Shown here piece after piece: positions 52,445 to 62,212 of a stretch of DNA of 64,000 nt. A program made the position numbers and the translations under genes. This DNA comes from Anaerolineae bacterium (lineage in GTDB: Bacteria > Chloroflexota > Anaerolineae > Anaerolineales > Anaerolineaceae): contig JABLXC010000021.1 of NCBI GenBank assembly GCA_013178185.1, forward strand, positions 97,942 through 161,941. The letters run 5' to 3'. Below the pieces are notes generated by a model. It was not told the origin of the DNA, ran no database searches, and was given only the letters and a program-made list of their open reading frames with translations. The number at the start of each line of letters is the position of its first letter. Position 1 is the stretch's first letter.

Positions 52445-54583
52445 ATGAGCCAAAAAATCTCTAGACGAGATTTTCTAAAGATAACCGGGGTAAGCTCTGC
52501 TGCTCTGGCCGCGTTGACTGGCTGCGGCCCGGCCTCCCGTTTCGTAGTGCGAAAACCCTACCCCGATATGCCCGAATATAATCAAACGGGCGCGAGCACT
52601 TACTTCGCCACTGGCTGCCGGGAATGTCCGGCAGGTTGCGGGTTGATTGTCCGCACCCAAGAAGGCCGCGCCATTAAAGTGGAGGGAAATCCAGACTTTC
52701 CGGTAAATTATGGCAAGGTTTGCTCGAGGGGACTCACAGCAGTCCAGGGTCTTTATAACCCAGATCGAGTTCAGGGTCCCCTTAAACAGGCTTCCAGAGG
52801 TTCGAGTTCGTTCGAAAAGATCGATTGGGAGACAGCAATACCGATTATAACTTCTGCACTTCTGAAAAACGAGCCATCCGGAGTCGCGTTTTTGATGGGG
52901 CTGGCCCCCGATCACCTCTATGACTTGGTGGCAGAGATCACCCAGACCCTCGGGTCGCCGCCGCCACTCCGCTATAGCGCCTTGGGGATGTTCGAAGGCC
53001 GGACAACCCTCCTTCAAGCCGTCAACAACATCTTTCATAAAGATAGCCTGCCATTTTTTGATCTGGCAAACGCCGACTATGTGCTCAGCTTTGGCGCAAA
53101 TTTCCTTGAAACCTGGCTCTCTCCCGTCCGTTATAGCCGCGCTTATGGCAGTCTGCGCCAGGGTATCCCCGGCAGGCGTGGTTATCTTGTCTCCTTTGAG
53201 CCCCGCCAGTCGCTTACCTCAGCGAATGCCGATGAATGGATCCCCATCAAACCCGGATCTGAAGGCCTGGTCATCGCGGCGCTCACCAAGCTGGTGGCAG
53301 AGATCAAGGGCATCGAGGGAGCTTCTGACCATTCTGAGCTGGATGTCGCACAGGTTGCCAATACAGCCGATATTTCCCTCAAGAAGCTTCAAGAAATCGC
53401 TCACGCATTCGCCTCCGCCGATCATCCTCTGGCCATTCCAGGCGGCCAGCTTGCCAGCCATGCCAATGGTCTAGCCGCCACGCAAGCTATTCTGGCTCTT
53501 AACGGAATGGTAGAGAACCTTGGTAAAAAAGGCGGACTTTTCCTTATACCATCTACCTCCGTTGCAAGCAACTTTTCTGAAATTCAAGCGCTTGTGAGTA
53601 GAATGAGCCGGGGAGAGATAAAAGCGCTCTTCATTCATGGCGTCAACCCGGTATTCGACCTCCCCTCAGCCCTGGGATTTCAGGAGGCTCTGAAAAACGT
53701 ATCTCTCGTCATTTCCTTTGCCTCATTCCCCGACGAGACCGCCCTGCAGAGCGACTACATCCTTCCAGATCACACCCCGCTGGAATCTTGGGGGTACCAG
53801 CACGTCCTGGCAGGCGCAGATCGCCCCACCTATTCGGCTAGCCAACCTGTTGTTGTTCCGCTCTATGACACTCACGCCACCGCCGACGTGTTGCTGACTG
53901 CTCTCAAGGAAAGCGGCAAAGTTCCTTATCAGGACGAGGTCGATTTTCTCCAGCAAAAACTCCTTCCCCTCTTGCAGCGGGGCGGTGGGTTTTACACTGC
54001 GCCCGAGATCCTCACCTTCTGGTCCAAATGGCTTCAATACGGTGGCTGGTGGACGCCGACCGAAGGCCTGGAAAAACCAAACGGCTCTTCTACCCCGCCT
54101 GCGCCAGCCGCAAATGTAGCAGAATTACAGGAAGGTCAGTTTTTCTTCGTCACCTATCCAACCTTGTTTGGGGATGGCAGCGGTGCTAATCGTCCCTGGC
54201 TGCAAGAAACCCCCGATCCTATGACGACCGTGATGTGGAACTCCTGGGTGGAAATCCATCCCGACACCGCCCGTAAACTGGGAGTTAAAGATGACGATGT
54301 CGTCAAGATCAGCTCCCCAGCTGGCGAAATTGAGGCCAGCGTTTATCTCTACCCAGCGATCCGCCCTGATACGGTCGCGATCCCGTTTGGGCAGGGACAT
54401 ACCGCTTTGGGCCGCTGGGCCGAAGGACGGGGTTGTAACCCCCTCCAGGTTTTGAACGTGCAATTCAACGAGGCGGGTGATTTGGCCTTCGGCGACACAA
54501 TCGTCTCCGTCACCCCAACTGGCCGCTCTCGAAAACTCGCCCGCTTCGAAAGCCGAGAAGGCGTCTATGGAAGCCAACATTAG
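52445..54583 (+). CDS. Molybdopterin-oxidoreductase-like subunit, ActB1-like
   Basis: A 712-residue protein with a Tat signal (SRRDFLK at 6-12), then a molybdopterin-oxidoreductase fold (WETAIPIITSALL; YVLSFGANFLETW; IKALFIHGVNPVFD; SDYILPDHTPLESWG; then a late VEIHPDTARKLGVKDDDVVKI domain). Cys58, Cys61, Cys65 and Cys93 have the C-x2-C-x3-C-x27-C spacing of the N-terminal [4Fe-4S] site of true Mo-bisPGD enzymes. In characterised ACIII, the B1 part is described as lacking Mo and its cluster and is fused to the iron-sulfur part; here it is a separate gene. Whether molybdenum is bound cannot be read from sequence. Confidence 0.87.
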   Translation: MSQKISRRDFLKITGVSSAALAALTGCGPASRFVVRKPYPDMPEYNQTGASTYFATGCRECPAGCGLIVRTQEGRAIKVEGNPDFPVNYGKVCSRGLTAVQGLYNPDRVQGPLKQASRGSSSFEKIDWETAIPIITSALLKNEPSGVAFLMGLAPDHLYDLVAEITQTLGSPPPLRYSALGMFEGRTTLLQAVNNIFHKDSLPFFDLANADYVLSFGANFLETWLSPVRYSRAYGSLRQGIPGRRGYLVSFEPRQSLTSANADEWIPIKPGSEGLVIAALTKLVAEIKGIEGASDHSELDVAQVANTADISLKKLQEIAHAFASADHPLAIPGGQLASHANGLAATQAILALNGMVENLGKKGGLFLIPSTSVASNFSEIQALVSRMSRGEIKALFIHGVNPVFDLPSALGFQEALKNVSLVISFASFPDETALQSDYILPDHTPLESWGYQHVLAGADRPTYSASQPVVVPLYDTHATADVLLTALKESGKVPYQDEVDFLQQKLLPLLQRGGGFYTAPEILTFWSKWLQYGGWWTPTEGLEKPNGSSTPPAPAANVAELQEGQFFFVTYPTLFGDGSGANRPWLQETPDPMTTVMWNSWVEIHPDTARKLGVKDDDVVKISSPAGEIEASVYLYPAIRPDTVAIPFGQGHTALGRWAEGRGCNPLQVLNVQFNEAGDLAFGDTIVSVTPTGRSRKLARFESREGVYGSQH

Positions 54584-54612
54584 TGTTATCGAGCTACTCA
54601 GGAGTGTTTATC

Positions 54613-55329
54613 ATGGCAAATACTGAAAATACTGGCAAATGGGGGATGGTCATTGATACAGATCGTTGTACGGGTTGTATGGCCTGCGTAACGGCCTGTG
54701 CAATGGAAAATAATATTCCCTGGACCGGCGAGGAAGAAGCCGGTTATGGCCGGGGGATGCACTGGATCCGCGTCCAGCGTTTGTGGCATGGCGAATATCC
54801 AGAAGTAAAACCTGAGTTCACACCCACCATGTGTCAGCAATGCGGTCATGCCCCTTGTGAACCAGTCTGCCCGGTGTTTGCCACCGTCCACAGCGAGGCA
54901 GAGCAAATTAACCTCCAGGTCTACAATCGCTGCGTTGGAACCCGTTATTGCGGCAACAACTGTCCCTACACTGCCCGAACCTTCAACTTTTTTGACCACG
55001 AATTTCCTACCCCCATGGACTTCTACCTCAACCCGGATGTCACCGTACGGCGGCGGGGTGTGATGGAAAAATGCACCTTTTGTGTCCAGAGGATCCACAA
55101 GGGGCAAGAGAAAGCCCGCGCGGAAGGCCGCCCCGTCAAAGATGGAGAGATCGTTCCGGCCTGCGCGCAGGCCTGCCCGGCCGACGCAATCGTGTTTGGT
55201 GATATGAGCGATTCCGAAAGCCAGGTTAGCCATATCGCCCGCAGTGAACGACGCTACCAACTCCTGCCAGAGTTAGGCACTGAACCTCGTGTAACTTACC
55301 TTAAGGGAGGTGGATATTATGGCGGCTGA
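54613..55329 (+). CDS. Four-cluster iron-sulfur protein, ActB2-like
   Basis: A 238-residue ferredoxin-like subunit. Cysteine groups are CTGCMACVTAC (19-29), CQQCGHAPCEPVC, CVGTRYCGNNC and CTFCVQRI...CAQAC. In the third group Thr replaces the second Cys (CVGTRYC instead of CxxCxxC), the change expected for one [3Fe-4S] cluster beside three [4Fe-4S], as reported for ACIII. It should carry electrons between the NrfD-like subunit and the haem or Mo-like subunit. The ATG at 54613 has AGGAG eight bases upstream. It overlaps the NrfD-like gene by 11 bases. Confidence 0.9.
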   Translation: MANTENTGKWGMVIDTDRCTGCMACVTACAMENNIPWTGEEEAGYGRGMHWIRVQRLWHGEYPEVKPEFTPTMCQQCGHAPCEPVCPVFATVHSEAEQINLQVYNRCVGTRYCGNNCPYTARTFNFFDHEFPTPMDFYLNPDVTVRRRGVMEKCTFCVQRIHKGQEKARAEGRPVKDGEIVPACAQACPADAIVFGDMSDSESQVSHIARSERRYQLLPELGTEPRVTYLKGGGYYGG

Positions 55330-56761
55330 CGCCCAATCACTGACCGACATGCAAATTGCCCGATATGAAGAAGAGGAAGATCCTCGTCAACATCTCATGT
55401 TTGACCCGCGCCCGCGCGAGGAAATGAACCGCATGGTGCTTGAAGCCATGCAAACCACCACCCCCCGTTACTGGATAACGGTGGGCATTTTGGGCCTCCT
55501 GGTCGCCCTTTTGCTCTTTGGCGCCTGGGGGAACATGATTCTCAATGGCATTGGGCTGGCCGGTGTCCGTCCCCCCATCTATTGGGGTATTTTCATCGTC
55601 ACCTTTGTATTCTGGATTGGTATCAGTCACGCCGGCACCTTCGTATCTGCTATCCTGCGGGTCTTCAAGGCCGAGTTCCGCCGCCCTTTTACCCGTGCAG
55701 CTGAATTAATGACCACCTTTGGCCTGGCCGCCGGCGCGCTCTACCCTCTGATCCACCTGGGACGCGTCTGGGTGTTCTATTGGATGATGCCATACCCGAA
55801 CGCCCGTTGGCTTTGGCCCAACTTCCGTTCTGCACTGGTGTGGGACTTTCTGGCGATCACTACCTATCTCCTCAGCAGTACGATCTATCTCTATCTGCCA
55901 TTGATCCCCGACCTCGCCATGGCTCGTGATCGAACCGAAGGGTGGCGGCATTACTTCTACATGGTCCTTTCGCTGGGATGGCGCGGCACCGAAGCCGAAT
56001 GGCTGAGGCTCAGAAAGGCCATCGGTATTTTTGCATTCGCCATCATCCCGGTGATGTTCTCTGTTCATACGATCGTATCGTGGGATTTTGCGGCCACCCA
56101 GGTTGCAGGTTGGAGCTCCACCATCTTCGGGCCCTATTTCATCGTTGGAGCAATCCTCTCCGGCGTATCGGCAGTCATCACCATCCTCTTCGTGTTGCGT
56201 TCCACAATGAAGAATATGAAATATTTCATCCGCCCAGAGCACTTCAACGCCCTCGGCAAGCTTGTCCTGGTCTTTTCCATGTCCTGGGCTTATTTCTTCT
56301 TCAACGAGTATCTGCTGCACTGGTACGGGGGTTACAAAGTAGTTCGCGACCTGCTCATGCACCACGCCACTGGCCCAGCCGCTTGGATCTGGTATACCAT
56401 GCTCATCTGCAATGTCGCTATCCCTTGGCTGACTTTGTGGAACAAGAAGATCCGCTCGAACCCCACTGCCATGTTTGTCATCACCCTCTTGATTAATGTC
56501 GGCATGTTTGCCGAACGATATACCATCATCCCGCTCACATTGGGATACCAGCGTTTCCCGTTCAATTGGGGTCAATACACCCCCCGCCTGACAGAGATCA
56601 GCATTGTTCTGGGAACGTTCTGCCTGTTTATCTTCCTGTACATGGTCGTTTCCAGGCTCATCCCCCTGGTGCCGGTCTGGGAGGTTCAGGAAGGCCAGCA
56701 CGCCCACACCCTCCGCAAGGTAGGGAAGAGCGAAGTTCCCTCCGTTACAGAGCTGGACTGA
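55319..56761 (+). CDS. actC: NrfD/PsrC-family quinol-binding membrane subunit, ActC-like
   Basis: A 480-residue protein with about ten transmembrane helices. It begins with a charged cytoplasmic or peripheral segment (about 1-50) and then carries PRYWITVGILGLLVALLLFG, FWIGISHAGTFVSAILRVF and HLGRVWVFYWMMPYPN, which match the NrfD/PsrC/ActC family that oxidises menaquinol. GGGAGG lies eight bases before the ATG at 55319. In canonical ACIII a second NrfD-like subunit, ActF, is also encoded; no second copy is seen here. Confidence 0.92.
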   Translation: MAADAQSLTDMQIARYEEEEDPRQHLMFDPRPREEMNRMVLEAMQTTTPRYWITVGILGLLVALLLFGAWGNMILNGIGLAGVRPPIYWGIFIVTFVFWIGISHAGTFVSAILRVFKAEFRRPFTRAAELMTTFGLAAGALYPLIHLGRVWVFYWMMPYPNARWLWPNFRSALVWDFLAITTYLLSSTIYLYLPLIPDLAMARDRTEGWRHYFYMVLSLGWRGTEAEWLRLRKAIGIFAFAIIPVMFSVHTIVSWDFAATQVAGWSSTIFGPYFIVGAILSGVSAVITILFVLRSTMKNMKYFIRPEHFNALGKLVLVFSMSWAYFFFNEYLLHWYGGYKVVRDLLMHHATGPAAWIWYTMLICNVAIPWLTLWNKKIRSNPTAMFVITLLINVGMFAERYTIIPLTLGYQRFPFNWGQYTPRLTEISIVLGTFCLFIFLYMVVSRLIPLVPVWEVQEGQHAHTLRKVGKSEVPSVTELD

Positions 56762-56785
56762 TAGGCGATAAGGAAGGGTAAACCT

Positions 56786-57313
56786 ATGGAAGATACATTT
56801 CACCTGGCACTATTTCACGAAGATCAACTGGATCAGGTCGCCGAGGCCATCGCAAAGCTCAAAAAGCTCGGCTTGCGTGACAAAGATATGTCCGTCATCT
56901 CCGGGGTTCCTTTCTCCGAGAAAATCCTGGGGCGACCGATGGCATGGACCAGAGTACCTTATATCGCCCTGGCTGGCGCTGGTGTGGGTTTCCTGGTTGC
57001 TTTAGCGCTCAATGTTGGCACCGTCATGCAATATCCCATCCGTGTCGGCGGTATGCCTTACTACCCCATCCCAACCTCCATCGTCGTCACTTTCGAACTG
57101 ACCATGCTGGGTTTGTTGATAAGTACCTTTTTGGGGGTCTTCATCGAGACCATCTCGCCATCCTTTGGGCCAAAAGGGTACCACCCAAAAATCACGGATG
57201 GTCACATCGGCATCCTGTTTGACTGTCCAGAAAAAATGGATGAAAAGGTGCACGAAGCCCTCAAAGCTCTTGGGGCAGAACTGATACACAGGTCGGAGGT
57301 ACCGCGCTCATGA
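56786..57313 (+). CDS. actD: ActD-like membrane subunit (DUF3341)
   Basis: A 175-residue protein: soluble N-terminal part (about 1-50, VAEAIAKLKKLGLRDKDMSVIS), two transmembrane helices (about 55-78 and 98-122), and a C-terminal soluble part with GHIGILFDCPEKMDEKVHEALKALGA. This layout is DUF3341/ActD, a structural subunit found only in ACIII-type complexes. GGAAGGG precedes the ATG. Its stop overlaps the start of the next gene (ATGA). Its presence is the best evidence that this cluster is ACIII-like and not a plain polysulfide-reductase operon. Confidence 0.9.
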   Translation: MEDTFHLALFHEDQLDQVAEAIAKLKKLGLRDKDMSVISGVPFSEKILGRPMAWTRVPYIALAGAGVGFLVALALNVGTVMQYPIRVGGMPYYPIPTSIVVTFELTMLGLLISTFLGVFIETISPSFGPKGYHPKITDGHIGILFDCPEKMDEKVHEALKALGAELIHRSEVPRS

Positions 57314-57828
57314 TCAAACGACTATTGCTCGTTTTGGGGATCGCCATTACGCCCTTCATTTTTGGATTGCTGTTTCTTTATGACGTGATTAAAATCGACT
57401 GGATCAGCTTCATGGAAATTCAGCCATCATATAGCGCACAGGAAGATCCACTCCCCCTACCACCGGATTCTGTTCCGGTTCAAGGCGCCGCCTATATCTC
57501 TGGCCTGGGAGCCCCCGTCAACCCAGTTATATCAGATGATCTATCCCTTGAGCGGGGCAAACAGTTGTACGAGGTCAATTGCGCCCTCTGCCACGGGCCA
57601 GAGGGCCGGGGTAATGGCCCCTTCGCCGCCTTCCTGGTAAACAATAAACCCGCTAACCTGCTGCAGGGCAATCCCGTTACCGGCAGCGACGGCTCATTGT
57701 TTATCGTAATTTCCAACGGCGTTCCAGGCCGCATGCCAGCTCTGCGTGAAAACTTGCCCACCCCGCGGGATCGTTGGGATGTGGTCAACTACGTCCGGCA
57801 TTTACAAGAACAGGCACCGGCTGAATAA
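57310..57828 (+). CDS. actE: Mono-haem cytochrome c, ActE-like subunit
   Basis: A 172-residue exported protein with an N-terminal membrane helix (about 5-25) and one cytochrome c domain: CALCHGPEGRGNG at 91-103, with a likely distal Met ligand in GRMPAL. In ACIII, ActE is the mono-haem cytochrome c that passes electrons to the terminal acceptor. Its ATG overlaps actD by four bases, so translation is coupled. Confidence 0.9.
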   Translation: MIKRLLLVLGIAITPFIFGLLFLYDVIKIDWISFMEIQPSYSAQEDPLPLPPDSVPVQGAAYISGLGAPVNPVISDDLSLERGKQLYEVNCALCHGPEGRGNGPFAAFLVNNKPANLLQGNPVTGSDGSLFIVISNGVPGRMPALRENLPTPRDRWDVVNYVRHLQEQAPAE

Positions 57829-57844
57829 GAGGGAAAGAAAAAAT

Positions 57845-58459
57845 ATGAAAAACCGGCCTCTTACACTCATCATTCTGGCGCTATTCCTTATCCAGGTGGC
57901 AATTTTGGTTCTGGTTAATGTCAATCCCTTCGGTCCGCCCAAACCGGTTCAATTCACTCCGATTCCAACTCTTGCTGCGGCTACCCTGCCTCCCCTCCCC
58001 ATCCAATCCCAACAATTCAACATCGGAAAGGGCGAATGCCGCATCGCCGCCCTGGATCTTGTTACCGCCTGGGTTGCCGCAGGGACACCCGAGAACGATC
58101 CTTTTGAATTTAAAAGCGAAGATGATCTTGATTGTCTCGCAAGCTTTGAGCAGGATGTCTTTCCTCTCTTTAATCAACCAAACATCTGGTACGCCGGCGC
58201 CATTGCCTGTACCACATGCCACGGCCAGGATATCGCCAAATCGGCCGCCAACCTGAGCCTGAATTCCTACCAGGACATCCTGGCCGGTTCTCGCCGGGTC
58301 TCTTCTCAGCAGAAAGGTCAAGACATATTGAAGAGCAAAGAAGGCTGGGAACGCTCCATTTTATACATCCAGATTTTCACCCGCCAGATGCCTATCGGAC
58401 GCCCCTTCGATTCTCCTCAAAAAGGCCCCATCTTACGCGTCGGAACAATCCAGCGTTAA
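57845..58459 (+). CDS. Membrane-anchored mono-haem cytochrome c
   Basis: A 204-residue protein with one N-terminal helix (about 5-27), a Pro-rich linker, a middle segment with two extra Cys (about 65 and 97) and a single haem site CTTCHGQD (122-129). A Met in RQMPIGRP could be the sixth ligand. It starts 16 bases after actE and ends the operon. It is not one of the standard Act subunits; it may be the soluble-side electron acceptor or a variable last subunit. Confidence 0.8.
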   Translation: MKNRPLTLIILALFLIQVAILVLVNVNPFGPPKPVQFTPIPTLAAATLPPLPIQSQQFNIGKGECRIAALDLVTAWVAAGTPENDPFEFKSEDDLDCLASFEQDVFPLFNQPNIWYAGAIACTTCHGQDIAKSAANLSLNSYQDILAGSRRVSSQQKGQDILKSKEGWERSILYIQIFTRQMPIGRPFDSPQKGPILRVGTIQR

Positions 58460-58527
58460 ATTCATCGCGCTGCGCGAGATCATCAGATAATTACTGGTTG
58501 CATCTTCTGGAAGTTCTCAGAAAAAGT

Positions 58528-58705
58528 TTATGGGGTTGCCTGGAACTGCATCTTGATGGCGTGATCAACCGATGCTTTGGCTTCGTCCAGAGCCTGTTTC
58601 GGGGAAATCGCTCCCAGTTCTACTTTTTCCACTGCGCTCCGTAGAGCCAGATCGCTGTTGCCGAGGGCAGAAAAAACTGGGATGGATACAGCAAAAAGGT
58701 CTCCT
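58528..58705 (-). pseudogene. C-terminal remnant of an ABC transporter solute-binding protein
   Basis: On the minus strand a frame ending at TAA (58528-58530) reads FAVSIPVFSALGNSDLALRS, continuing with AVEKVELGAISPKQALDEAK. The pattern is that of the C-terminal helices of family-1 extracellular solute-binding proteins (ALGN-DLALREAVEKV...LTPEQAL-EA). An in-frame stop occurs at about 58709-58711, just upstream, and no start codon or signal peptide is present. So only about 55 codons of a once longer gene remain. The family call rests on memory of the motif. Confidence 0.55.
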
Positions 58706-58711
58706 TAGTTT

Positions 58712-59137
<426 letters not shown>

Positions 59138-59170
59138 AATCGTCCTTCTCTATTCAATTGAGCGCGTGAA

Positions 59171-59179
59171 ATTATACCA
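59171..59179 (-). promoter_or_regulatory. Extended -10 promoter of tRNA-Ser
   Basis: TGGTATAAT on the minus strand, 33 bases before the tRNA 5' end, preceded by an A/T-rich tract that may act as an UP-like element. The rest of 59180-59464 shows nothing I can name apart from a TATAAT at 59425-59430 on the plus strand before the ATPase gene. Confidence 0.5.
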
Positions 59180-59464
59180 TAATTAAAAAACAAAAAATTA
59201 ATAACTGCTTCCACCAGGGATAGCTCACGCTTGACCCGGTTTTTCATCCACCCTCTCTCACACGGCGAAAAACCCCTTCCACCAGCAGGATGGAAAAATA
59301 GACCACCACCTCCGCTGCCAGCAAATAGAATCTCAAGATCCCACATTCTAATATCATTTCAGCCGCGAAATTCTTATCTTACATAAATGCTTAATCTTTC
59401 CAAAACCCACTGGCTTGAATTGTGTATAATTAAGATAAAAATTGCTCCCAGAAAAGAGGAATGG

Positions 59465-62212
59465 ATGATGATCGAGGAATACCTGGACAAAAAGACCGTT
59501 CAACTGGTCGAAATGCCCAACCAACCGATTGCATGGCACGCCATCCCTGACGATAAGGTTTTCAACAAACTACAAACCAGCCTGAGCGGGCTGAGTCAAG
59601 AGCAGGTTGAAGAGCGCCAACTGGAATTCGGTCGAAATATACTCCCGGAGCGCAAACCGCCGACCTTGCTCGATATCATTCTTCATCAATTCAAAAGCCC
59701 GTTGATCTACATACTCATTGCGGCCAGCGTCATCGCGCTTTTGACTGGGGATTTGAAAGATGCCATTTTCATTCTTGTTGTGATTTTATTGAATGCGACC
59801 ATTGGCGCCATTCAGGAATGGCAGGCTGAACAGAGCGCTCATGCCCTGCAGCAAATGCTCAAAATTCAGGCGCGGGTGCGCAGATCAGGTCATCAATTCT
59901 ATTTGGATTCTGAAGAATTGGTTCCAGGAGATGTGGTCTTGCTGGAATCGGGCGATAAAGTTCCAGCGGACTTGCGGCTGGTGCAGATTAATAACCTCTC
60001 GATTGACGAATCATTTCTCACTGGAGAATCGGTCGCGGCCGTAAAGCGACTAGAAGTCCAAGATAAAGAGACCCCCGTGAGCGATCGAAAAATCATGGCA
60101 TACGCCGGCTCGACCGTTGTTTCAGGCCGAGGGCTTGGACTGGTGGTAGCCACTGGAAAGTACACAGAGGTAGGAAAAATCGCCCATATCGTGGCAGAAG
60201 AAACCGGCGCCAAGCCGCCGCTGGTGCTGCGCATGGAAGAGTTTTCACGCCAGATAAGTGTGGTCGTCTTGGGTTTTGCCGGCATCTTGGGCCTCATATC
60301 GTTCATGCGTGGGATGGCTTTGAATGATGTACTTATTCTGGTGATCGCTATGGCAGTCTCAGCCATCCCCGAAGGCTTACCCGTCGCCATGACAGTAGCC
60401 CTCTCGATCTCCACCCGGCGGATGGCAAAACGCAATGTCATTGTCCGGAGGCTAACTGCGGTAGAAAGCCTCGGCAGCTGCACTGTTATAGCAAGCGATA
60501 AAACCGGCACATTGACTGTAAACCAGCAGACCGTCCGCGTCATCGCACTGCCAGAAGGAACTCGAATCAAAGTCAGCGGGCAGGGATATAACGATGAAGG
60601 AAGCGTCTCCCTGGAGGATCAGAAAGACCTGACCCCAGCTGTAAAATTACAGCTAGAAGAGCTAGGGCGTGATGCAATTTTATGTAACGAGGCCACTCTA
60701 TCAAAAGAAAATAGCGGCTGGGTGCACAACGGTGATGCGATGGACGTCGCTTTGTTGGCGCTCGGCTATAAACTCAAGCTCAATCCTAAAAATATTCACG
60801 AAAAATACCCCAAACTGGATGAAATACCCTTCGAATCAGAAAAACGCTACGCTGCCGTTGTAAATCAAGTTGATGGCGAAATAAGGATTACGGTCAAAGG
60901 CGCAGTTGAGACCGTATTGTCTTTTTGTGATCAAATGTGCATGTCAACCAAACCCCAATCACTGGATGCCAAACAAATCAACCGCATGGCGCTAGAATTG
61001 GCCAACGAGGGGTATCGGGTACTTGCCTTTGCCTCTAAAATGCTCACAAGCAAGGAGAAACCCAAAAAACTGGAAGAAGACTTGCTCACCGGGATGACCT
61101 TGCATGGATTAGTGGGATTTATTGACCCGCTACGCCCGGAGGCCTATCAAGCCGTTGAGACCGCTCGCCATGCCGGGATCAAAGTAGTAATGATCACAGG
61201 TGATCATCCTGCCACTGCGCTGGCAATTGCCAGAGAGCTTGGGATCGCCAGCGCCCAAAATCAGGTGGTAACTGGTCAGGAACTGGCCGAAATTGGAGAT
61301 GTGCACGTCCCGGAATTTTACGAACGCGTCAAGCGCGCCAGTGTCTTTGCGCGAGTCTCGCCAGAACAAAAATTGCACATTGTTGATGCGCTGGTGTCGC
61401 TTGGAAATTTTGTTGCCGTAACCGGCGACGGGGTTAATGACGCCCCTGCACTGCGAAAAGCAAATATCGGGATCGCCATGGGTTCCGGTACCGACGTCGC
61501 CAAAGATACGGCTTCCTTGATCATCACAAACGATAATTTTGCCTCAATTGTTGCGGGCGTCGAGGAGGGTCGCCATGCCTATGCGAATGTCCGCAAAGTG
61601 ACGCTCCTTCTCATCTCAACCGGTCTGGCAGAGTTAATCCTGATCGGTTTGGCTATCGCCGCCGGTCTACCCATCCCGCTCCTGGCAGTTCAAATTCTCT
61701 GGTTGAACCTGGTAACAAACGGCATTCAAGATGTGGCGCTGGCTTTCGAAGCGGGCGAAAAAGATGTAATGAATACCCCTCCCCGCCCCCCTTCAGAAAG
61801 ATTGATCAATCGCAAAATGATTGACCAGGTATTACTGAGCGGGGTAGTCATGTCGCTGATTTGTTTTGGCGCCTGGGCCTGGATGCTTCGCGCAGGTTGG
61901 GAAGAGACAGCCGCCCGCAGCAGTTTATTGACGCTGTTTGTCCTGATCCAGTTCTACCACGTGTTGAACTGCCGCTCTGAGCGTAATTCGATCTTTCGCA
62001 CCCCATTCCGCAACAACCCAATTCTCCTCAGTGGGATGGCCCTGGTGCTGGTCCTTCACATTCTGGCTACTGAGGTGCCATTTCTACAGTCTCTGCTGCG
62101 CACCCAGTCCTTGTCGCTACAATACTGGCTGATTTTCGCTGCCTTGGGCGCGATTATCCTGATTGTAGCAGAATTATATAAATGGCGAACCAGGCACAGC
62201 AGAACTTATTAA
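59465..62212 (+). CDS. P-type cation-transporting ATPase (Ca2+-ATPase-like)
   Basis: A 915-residue P2-type pump. In order: N-terminal cation-ATPase domain (LSQEQVEERQLEFGRNILPE), first helix pair, actuator domain with LTGES, helix-4 ion-site motif IPEGLP, phosphorylation site SDKTGTLT, nucleotide domain, hinge TGDGVNDAPALRKANIGIAMG, and six C-terminal helices including LWLNLVTNGIQDVALAFE. PEGLP is typical of Ca2+ (and some Na+/K+) pumps. The helix-6 sequence N-x3-N-x3-D is not the classical Ca2+ NxxTDG, so the ion is not certain. GAGGA precedes ATG 59465; ATG 59468 is equally possible. Confidence 0.9.
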   Translation: MMIEEYLDKKTVQLVEMPNQPIAWHAIPDDKVFNKLQTSLSGLSQEQVEERQLEFGRNILPERKPPTLLDIILHQFKSPLIYILIAASVIALLTGDLKDAIFILVVILLNATIGAIQEWQAEQSAHALQQMLKIQARVRRSGHQFYLDSEELVPGDVVLLESGDKVPADLRLVQINNLSIDESFLTGESVAAVKRLEVQDKETPVSDRKIMAYAGSTVVSGRGLGLVVATGKYTEVGKIAHIVAEETGAKPPLVLRMEEFSRQISVVVLGFAGILGLISFMRGMALNDVLILVIAMAVSAIPEGLPVAMTVALSISTRRMAKRNVIVRRLTAVESLGSCTVIASDKTGTLTVNQQTVRVIALPEGTRIKVSGQGYNDEGSVSLEDQKDLTPAVKLQLEELGRDAILCNEATLSKENSGWVHNGDAMDVALLALGYKLKLNPKNIHEKYPKLDEIPFESEKRYAAVVNQVDGEIRITVKGAVETVLSFCDQMCMSTKPQSLDAKQINRMALELANEGYRVLAFASKMLTSKEKPKKLEEDLLTGMTLHGLVGFIDPLRPEAYQAVETARHAGIKVVMITGDHPATALAIARELGIASAQNQVVTGQELAEIGDVHVPEFYERVKRASVFARVSPEQKLHIVDALVSLGNFVAVTGDGVNDAPALRKANIGIAMGSGTDVAKDTASLIITNDNFASIVAGVEEGRHAYANVRKVTLLLISTGLAELILIGLAIAAGLPIPLLAVQILWLNLVTNGIQDVALAFEAGEKDVMNTPPRPPSERLINRKMIDQVLLSGVVMSLICFGAWAWMLRAGWEETAARSSLLTLFVLIQFYHVLNCRSERNSIFRTPFRNNPILLSGMALVLVLHILATEVPFLQSLLRTQSLSLQYWLIFAALGAIILIVAELYKWRTRHSRTY

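Noticed and set aside
55706..56803. A 365-codon open frame on the minus strand, opposite the NrfD-like gene
   Set aside because: It is antisense to a conserved membrane protein. Its sequence is rich in His, Asp and Glu, as expected from reading hydrophobic codons backwards, and it has no signal, domain or ribosome binding site.
50872..58459. A plain polysulfide or tetrathionate reductase operon
   Set aside because: The penta-haem ActA-like subunit, DUF3341 ActD and mono-haem ActE are not part of those operons; B1, B2 and NrfD alone would have been ambiguous.
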